In this document: positions 60,039 through 64,000 of the stretch, in pieces
How the letters are laid out: the number at the start of each line of letters is the position of its first letter
How positions within the stretch are numbered: the stretch's first letter is position 1
Source of the DNA: Mesonia sp008017825
Lineage (GTDB): Bacteria > Bacteroidota > Bacteroidia > Flavobacteriales > Flavobacteriaceae
Direction of reading: 5' to 3'
DNA: 64,000 nucleotides
Assembly (NCBI RefSeq): GCF_008017825.1
Contig: NZ_VRLS01000012.1
Coordinates: 1 to 64,000 of the forward strand
Notes under the pieces: generated by a model
What the model was told of the DNA's origin: nothing
The model's input: only the letters and a program-made list of their open reading frames with translations
The model's database searches: none
Translations under genes and position numbers: made by a program

Positions 60039-63000
60039 ATGAATACAAATTTACGTCATGTTTTAGGTTTGTTATTATTTTTCTTGGCTTTTTCAGTTTC
60101 AGGACAAGATAACTATTGGACCAAAACATCTATTGAATCTTTAGAAGGTAAAGAAAGAGTTCATAGATCTTCAATGCCAGAAACTTATCAATTATTTCAT
60201 TTGGATTTGAATTCTTTTAAAAATGTTTTAGAGAATGCACCTGAAAAAGGAACATTTAAAGGGAAATCTCCCGTAATTGTTGATTTTCCAACTGAAAATG
60301 GAGTTTTCGAGAAATTTAGGGTAAGCGCTTCTTCTATTATGGAAGATGCTTTGCAAGAAAAATTTCCAAATATAAGAACATACAAAGCTGTTGGTATTGA
60401 TGATCCAACTGCTACAATGAGGTTTAGTATTACTCAATTTGGTTTACATACTATGAGTCTTTCTGGCAAAAGAAATGCTACTTACATTGATCCTTTTACC
60501 GTAAACACCGAAAATTATATTGTTTATAACCGAAAAGATCTACCAAGAAGTGCTTCAGATTTTGTTTGCTCTACTCAAGAGGAGGTTGAGTTACCTAGTT
60601 TACAGGGAAAAGGAAGCAGTTTAATGAATAACATTGATGATAGTATTCATAGAACATACAGACTTGCACAGTCTTGTACTGCAGAATACGGGAATATTTT
60701 TGCTAATTCGGGAACGGAGGTTGCTGATATTCAAGCACAAATGACCATTACGATTAATCGTGTTAACGAAATCTATGAAAGAGATTTAGCAATGACCTTA
60801 ATATTTGTAGCTAATAACGATCAAATCATATATTACGGAGCCACTAATAGCGATCCTTGGAATGGAGAATATAATAATACTACGCAAACCACTATTGATA
60901 ATATTATTGGTAATGCAAATTACGATATAGGTCACAACTTTAATACTTCTGGCGGAGGTAGCGCTGGATGTATTGGTTGTGTTTGCTCTAGCGGACAAAA
61001 AGGAAGTGGTTATACAGGAAGCTCTAACCCCACTGGGGATCCTTTTGACATCGACTATGTAGCCCACGAAATGGGACATCAATTTGGTGGCTATCATACT
61101 ATGAATACCTGCTCTAGAAGCGGTAGTGGACAAACTGAAGTAGAACCTGCCAGCGGAAGTTCTATTATGGGTTATGCAGGTATATGCCCGACCAACGTAC
61201 AGTCTAATAGTGATGCACATTTTAATTACGTAAATATTAGAGATATTAGTAGCAATATACAAACAGGAACAAGTAGTTCTTGTGATGTGGAAACCATCAT
61301 TACTAACCAACCTCCTGTAGCTGATGCTGGTATAGATTTTACCATACCCAAATCTACTGCTTTTGTTCTAAAAGGAAGTGCTACAGATCCTGATGGTTTG
61401 AATACACTTACTTATAATTGGTCACAAAATGATCCAGCACAAGCACCTGGCTCAGGAACACCTCAATCTACATGGACTCAAGGTCCGCTATATAGATCTA
61501 TTTTACCTTTAGATTCTCCCAACAGATATATGCCTAATCTTGCTAGTGTAATTAATGGAAATTTAACTCCCACTTGGGAAGTAACACCTTCGGTGGGCAG
61601 AACTATGAATTTCTCTTTTATAGTAAGAGATAATGGTAGCGGTTTAGCAGATGGAATTGGACAAACAGATTCTGATTTGATGACCGTTACCGTTGATGAT
61701 ACTTCTGGACCATTTGTGGTAACTTCTCAAAACACTTCAGGAGTTTCTTGGAAAGTTGGAGAAACCCAAACCATAACATGGGATGTAGCTAACACTAATA
61801 ATGCCCCTATAAGCGAATCTAATGTAAATATTTTATTAAGTATTGATGGAGGGTTAACATTTAGTACTGTTATAGCGAGTAATGTTCCTAATAACGGATC
61901 TGCTCAAATCACAGTTCCTTCTGTAGGTCCAATTACTAACGCTAGAATCATGGTTGAAGCTGCAGATAATTTATTTTATGCGGTAAATCAAGAATCTATT
62001 ACAATTGAGGAAGTTGAATTTGTTTTAGCTTTTAATGAAAGTAATGTTTCTATTTGTCAACCAAATGACGCTACTTACAGTTTCACCTATAATACATTTT
62101 TAGGGTTTACTGAAACCACTACATTTTCTACCAATAATCTTCCTTCAGGTTTAACAGCAATCTTCAACCCTACTACTGCAGTATCAGATGGGACTAATGT
62201 TACATTAACTCTTTCTGGGACTTCATCACTAACCGTTGGAAGTTATGACTTTGAAGTCGTAGGCACCTCTCCTTCAGAAACTATAGCATTTGACGCCTCT
62301 GTTCATATTTTTGATAATAACCTTATAACTCCTTCACTAACAAGCCCTGCTAATAACTCAATTGATATTATTGACCCAATACTTACTTGGGTAGACTCTG
62401 ATAATTCAAATACTTATCAATTACAGGTTTCTACGGATGCTACTTTTAGTACGACAGTAGTGGACACTCAAATATCTAGTAATTCTTATGTGTTTTCAGC
62501 AGCCTCTAGTGATACAACTTATTATTGGAGAGTAAAAGCAAGCAATACCTGCGGTGATTCCATTTTTTCTAATGTATATCAATTTAGAACAAAATCCTGT
62601 TCAGTATGTTTATCAGAAGGAAATATGGATTATGATACAGGGACCACTTTGGTTTCCTTCAACACAATCAACAATCCTACACCTTTAACTAAATCTGCAG
62701 GGTATAATGACTATACAAATATTTCTACCGATGTTGAAATTGGAAATTCTTACGATTTAACTATACACATAAATACCGATGGAAACACTTCAGCAGGTAC
62801 TTTTGTATGGATTGATTGGGATCAAGATTGCAACTTTGATGATGATGAAGAATATAGTTTAGGCTACGCTATAAATGTTGCAGATCAACCTACCAATCAA
62901 TCTCCGTTGTCTATTAATGTTCCTAATGATGCCGTTTTAGGCGCTACCACAATGAGAGTATCTACAAGGTGGTTCACCTACCCTACAGCCTGTGGCTCAG

Positions 63001-63317
63001 GGTATGACGGGGAGGTTGAAGATTATACAATTAACGTAGGGAACCTCTCTACCGACAACACCTCAATGGATTCTGCTTTTAATTTATGGCCTAACCCAAA
63101 TCACGGAGAGTTTACGGTTAGCTTAAACTCTACAAATCCACAACCAACTAAATTAACTGTTTATGATGTTGCTGGAAGGGTGATTTTTAAGAAATATTTA
63201 CAAGCTCAAAATAATATTCAAGAAAATGTAAGCTTAGCTAAGACTCAAGCAGGGGTTTATTTTGTGAAAGTAAGTGACAGTAATAATTCTACTACCAAGA
63301 AAATTATTATTCAGTAA
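60039..63317 (+). CDS. Secreted reprolysin-like metalloprotease with T9SS sorting domain
   Basis: A 1092-residue protein secreted by the type IX system. It has a signal peptide (about 1-22, ending VSG), a propeptide-like region to about 200, and a metzincin catalytic domain with HEMGHQFGGYH at 343-353 (zinc His343, His347, His353) and a downstream Met-turn region SIMGYAGIC. Ig/PKD-like and fibronectin III-like beta domains cover about 425-860, a GEVED domain ends near 995, and the T9SS type A C-terminal domain (about 1018-1092: LWPNPNHGEF, GVYFVKV) closes the protein. It is probably an extracellular protease feeding peptides to the cell. It is monocistronic, with a strong terminator shared with pth. 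Confidence 0.94.
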   Translation: MNTNLRHVLGLLLFFLAFSVSGQDNYWTKTSIESLEGKERVHRSSMPETYQLFHLDLNSFKNVLENAPEKGTFKGKSPVIVDFPTENGVFEKFRVSASSIMEDALQEKFPNIRTYKAVGIDDPTATMRFSITQFGLHTMSLSGKRNATYIDPFTVNTENYIVYNRKDLPRSASDFVCSTQEEVELPSLQGKGSSLMNNIDDSIHRTYRLAQSCTAEYGNIFANSGTEVADIQAQMTITINRVNEIYERDLAMTLIFVANNDQIIYYGATNSDPWNGEYNNTTQTTIDNIIGNANYDIGHNFNTSGGGSAGCIGCVCSSGQKGSGYTGSSNPTGDPFDIDYVAHEMGHQFGGYHTMNTCSRSGSGQTEVEPASGSSIMGYAGICPTNVQSNSDAHFNYVNIRDISSNIQTGTSSSCDVETIITNQPPVADAGIDFTIPKSTAFVLKGSATDPDGLNTLTYNWSQNDPAQAPGSGTPQSTWTQGPLYRSILPLDSPNRYMPNLASVINGNLTPTWEVTPSVGRTMNFSFIVRDNGSGLADGIGQTDSDLMTVTVDDTSGPFVVTSQNTSGVSWKVGETQTITWDVANTNNAPISESNVNILLSIDGGLTFSTVIASNVPNNGSAQITVPSVGPITNARIMVEAADNLFYAVNQESITIEEVEFVLAFNESNVSICQPNDATYSFTYNTFLGFTETTTFSTNNLPSGLTAIFNPTTAVSDGTNVTLTLSGTSSLTVGSYDFEVVGTSPSETIAFDASVHIFDNNLITPSLTSPANNSIDIIDPILTWVDSDNSNTYQLQVSTDATFSTTVVDTQISSNSYVFSAASSDTTYYWRVKASNTCGDSIFSNVYQFRTKSCSVCLSEGNMDYDTGTTLVSFNTINNPTPLTKSAGYNDYTNISTDVEIGNSYDLTIHINTDGNTSAGTFVWIDWDQDCNFDDDEEYSLGYAINVADQPTNQSPLSINVPNDAVLGATTMRVSTRWFTYPTACGSGYDGEVEDYTINVGNLSTDNTSMDSAFNLWPNPNHGEFTVSLNSTNPQPTKLTVYDVAGRVIFKKYLQAQNNIQENVSLAKTQAGVYFVKVSDSNNSTTKKIIIQ

Positions 63318-63335
63318 TTAGAATATAATTTATAT

Positions 63336-63367
63336 AAAAAGAGGAAGCAATTGCTTCCTCTTTTTTA
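63336..63367. terminator. Bidirectional terminator overlapping the pth stop codon
   Basis: A perfect 15-bp palindrome (63336-63350 with 63351-63365) with core GAGGAAGCAA/TTGCTTCCTC. It carries A- and T-runs on either side, and the pth stop codon (63365-63367) touches its right arm. Confidence 0.92.
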
Positions 63368-63985
63368 TTTTCCGTTAAAACTATTCATCGTATTAGACAA
63401 ACCTGCGGTACCAAAAGACTTTATTAAGGCAACCGACTTATCTAGTCGCTCTTTCATTTGTTTATTTTCTTCTTCACTCCACTCTCCTAACACATAATCT
63501 ATTTGTTTGCCTTTAGAGAATTCGTCACTAATGCCAAACCTAAAACGATTGTATTTAGTGGTATTTAGCTGCTGTTGAATATCTTTTAAACCATTATGAC
63601 CTCCATCACTACCTTTAGCTTTTAGTCTTAAAGTCCCGAATGGAAGATTTAAATCGTCGGTAATGACTAATAAATTTTCTAAATCTATTTTTTCTTTTTC
63701 TAGCCAATATCTTACTGCTTTTCCGCTAAGGTTCATATACGTACTAGGTTTTAAAAGAATAAATGTTCTTCCTTTAAATTTATAGGTTGCTTTATCTCCT
63801 AATTTCACAGTTTCAAATGTGATCTCATTTTCTTGCGCAAGATGATCTAATATTTTAAAGCCTATATTATGTCTTGTATTGTGGTATTTGGGTCCTATAT
63901 TACCAAGTCCTACTATTAGAAACTTCTTCATATCAGTTTCAATATTTTTAGATGTTGCTAAAATTTTTCCGAAGAAAGAAAGCAT
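63365..63985 (-). CDS. pth: Peptidyl-tRNA hydrolase
   Basis: A 206-residue protein from the first ATG, or 188 residues from the ATG at 63931 (KKFLIVGLGNIG). I keep the longer form because flavobacterial Pth proteins commonly carry a short basic extension before that Met, but the shorter form alone contains the whole domain. Catalytic residues are visible: Asn and His in NTRHNIGF (His is the base), plus DDLNLPFG and GSDGGHNGLK. It releases peptides from peptidyl-tRNA drop-off products. It is convergent with the T9SS protease gene and shares its terminator. Confidence 0.95.
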   Translation of the reverse strand: MLSFFGKILATSKNIETDMKKFLIVGLGNIGPKYHNTRHNIGFKILDHLAQENEITFETVKLGDKATYKFKGRTFILLKPSTYMNLSGKAVRYWLEKEKIDLENLLVITDDLNLPFGTLRLKAKGSDGGHNGLKDIQQQLNTTKYNRFRFGISDEFSKGKQIDYVLGEWSEEENKQMKERLDKSVALIKSFGTAGLSNTMNSFNGK

Positions 63986-64000
63986 GTTTTTAAATTTTAG

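Noticed and set aside
1..64000. tRNA or rRNA genes, CRISPR arrays, insertion sequences, prophage or integrases
   Set aside because: I looked on both strands and saw no cloverleaf, regular direct-repeat array, transposase or integrase motif. A tool-based scan would be needed to exclude a missed tRNA.

Overview
The window is a gene-dense stretch of an AT-rich chromosome from a member of the Flavobacteriaceae (phylum Bacteroidota). The evidence is consistent: TonB-dependent receptors paired with lipoproteins, a large secreted metalloprotease with a type IX secretion (T9SS) C-terminal signal, carboxypeptidase-regulatory-like domains, -7 promoter elements of the Bacteroidota form TAnnTTTG, almost no Shine-Dalgarno sequences, a eukaryote-like long IleS, and families known mainly from Bacteroidota. 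No rRNA, tRNA, CRISPR array, insertion sequence or prophage is visible, so this is mostly core genome.

Layout. 1-6.5 kb: a broken SnoaL-like gene, a secreted M13 peptidase, a four-gene minus-strand operon (zinc-finger protein, M28 membrane peptidase, small membrane protein, YeeZ-like dehydrogenase) and a cold-shock protein. 6.5-12.4 kb: a CLC chloride channel, AspS, a secreted MORN-like protein and HflX. 12.4-22.7 kb: two related outer-membrane uptake pairs (TonB receptor plus surface lipoprotein), one of them divergent from an EEP-family nuclease/phosphatase lipoprotein. 22.8-27.7 kb: an M23 endopeptidase, a DUF3108 protein with a possible small RNA just upstream, and the tyrosine-degradation genes hpd and hmgA. 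27.8-34.9 kb: a patatin/Omp85-type autotransporter, UvrC, a RimB-RimK-M14 peptidase cluster and 5-formyl-THF cyclo-ligase. 34.9-43.6 kb: LspA, a DksA-like protein, IleS, a TerB-like protein, Fbp, a GNAT protein and aspartate kinase. 43.6-51 kb: a fused OlsF-like lipid acyltransferase, two tandem paralogous secreted proteins and small enzymes. 51-64 kb: MgtE, KsgA, a TPR protein, SerS, an HTTM membrane protein, RibF, the T9SS metalloprotease and Pth.

How the genes work together. Much of the content serves nutrient acquisition at the cell surface: receptors and lipoproteins for import, secreted and membrane peptidases, and a likely extracellular phosphodiesterase or nuclease. Tyrosine catabolism could feed on the released amino acids. 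Translation genes (AspS, IleS, SerS, HflX, KsgA, Pth, and RimK if it modifies a ribosomal protein) are scattered through the window.

Most notable signals. (1) A short partly palindromic word, CGC-N4-GCGGAA, occurs 12 times exactly and several more times with one change, on both strands, mostly inside genes and in several reading frames; I cannot assign it a function. (2) A putative terminator-ended transcript of about 110-130 nt next to the DUF3108 gene carries an 11-nt perfect complement to the region just upstream of that gene's start codon. (3) IleS has the swapped GxHH form of the HIGH signature. (4) The CLC protein keeps the gating glutamate but has Val where exchangers have the proton glutamate. 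(5) Two paralogous receptor/lipoprotein pairs have swapped N-terminal modules.
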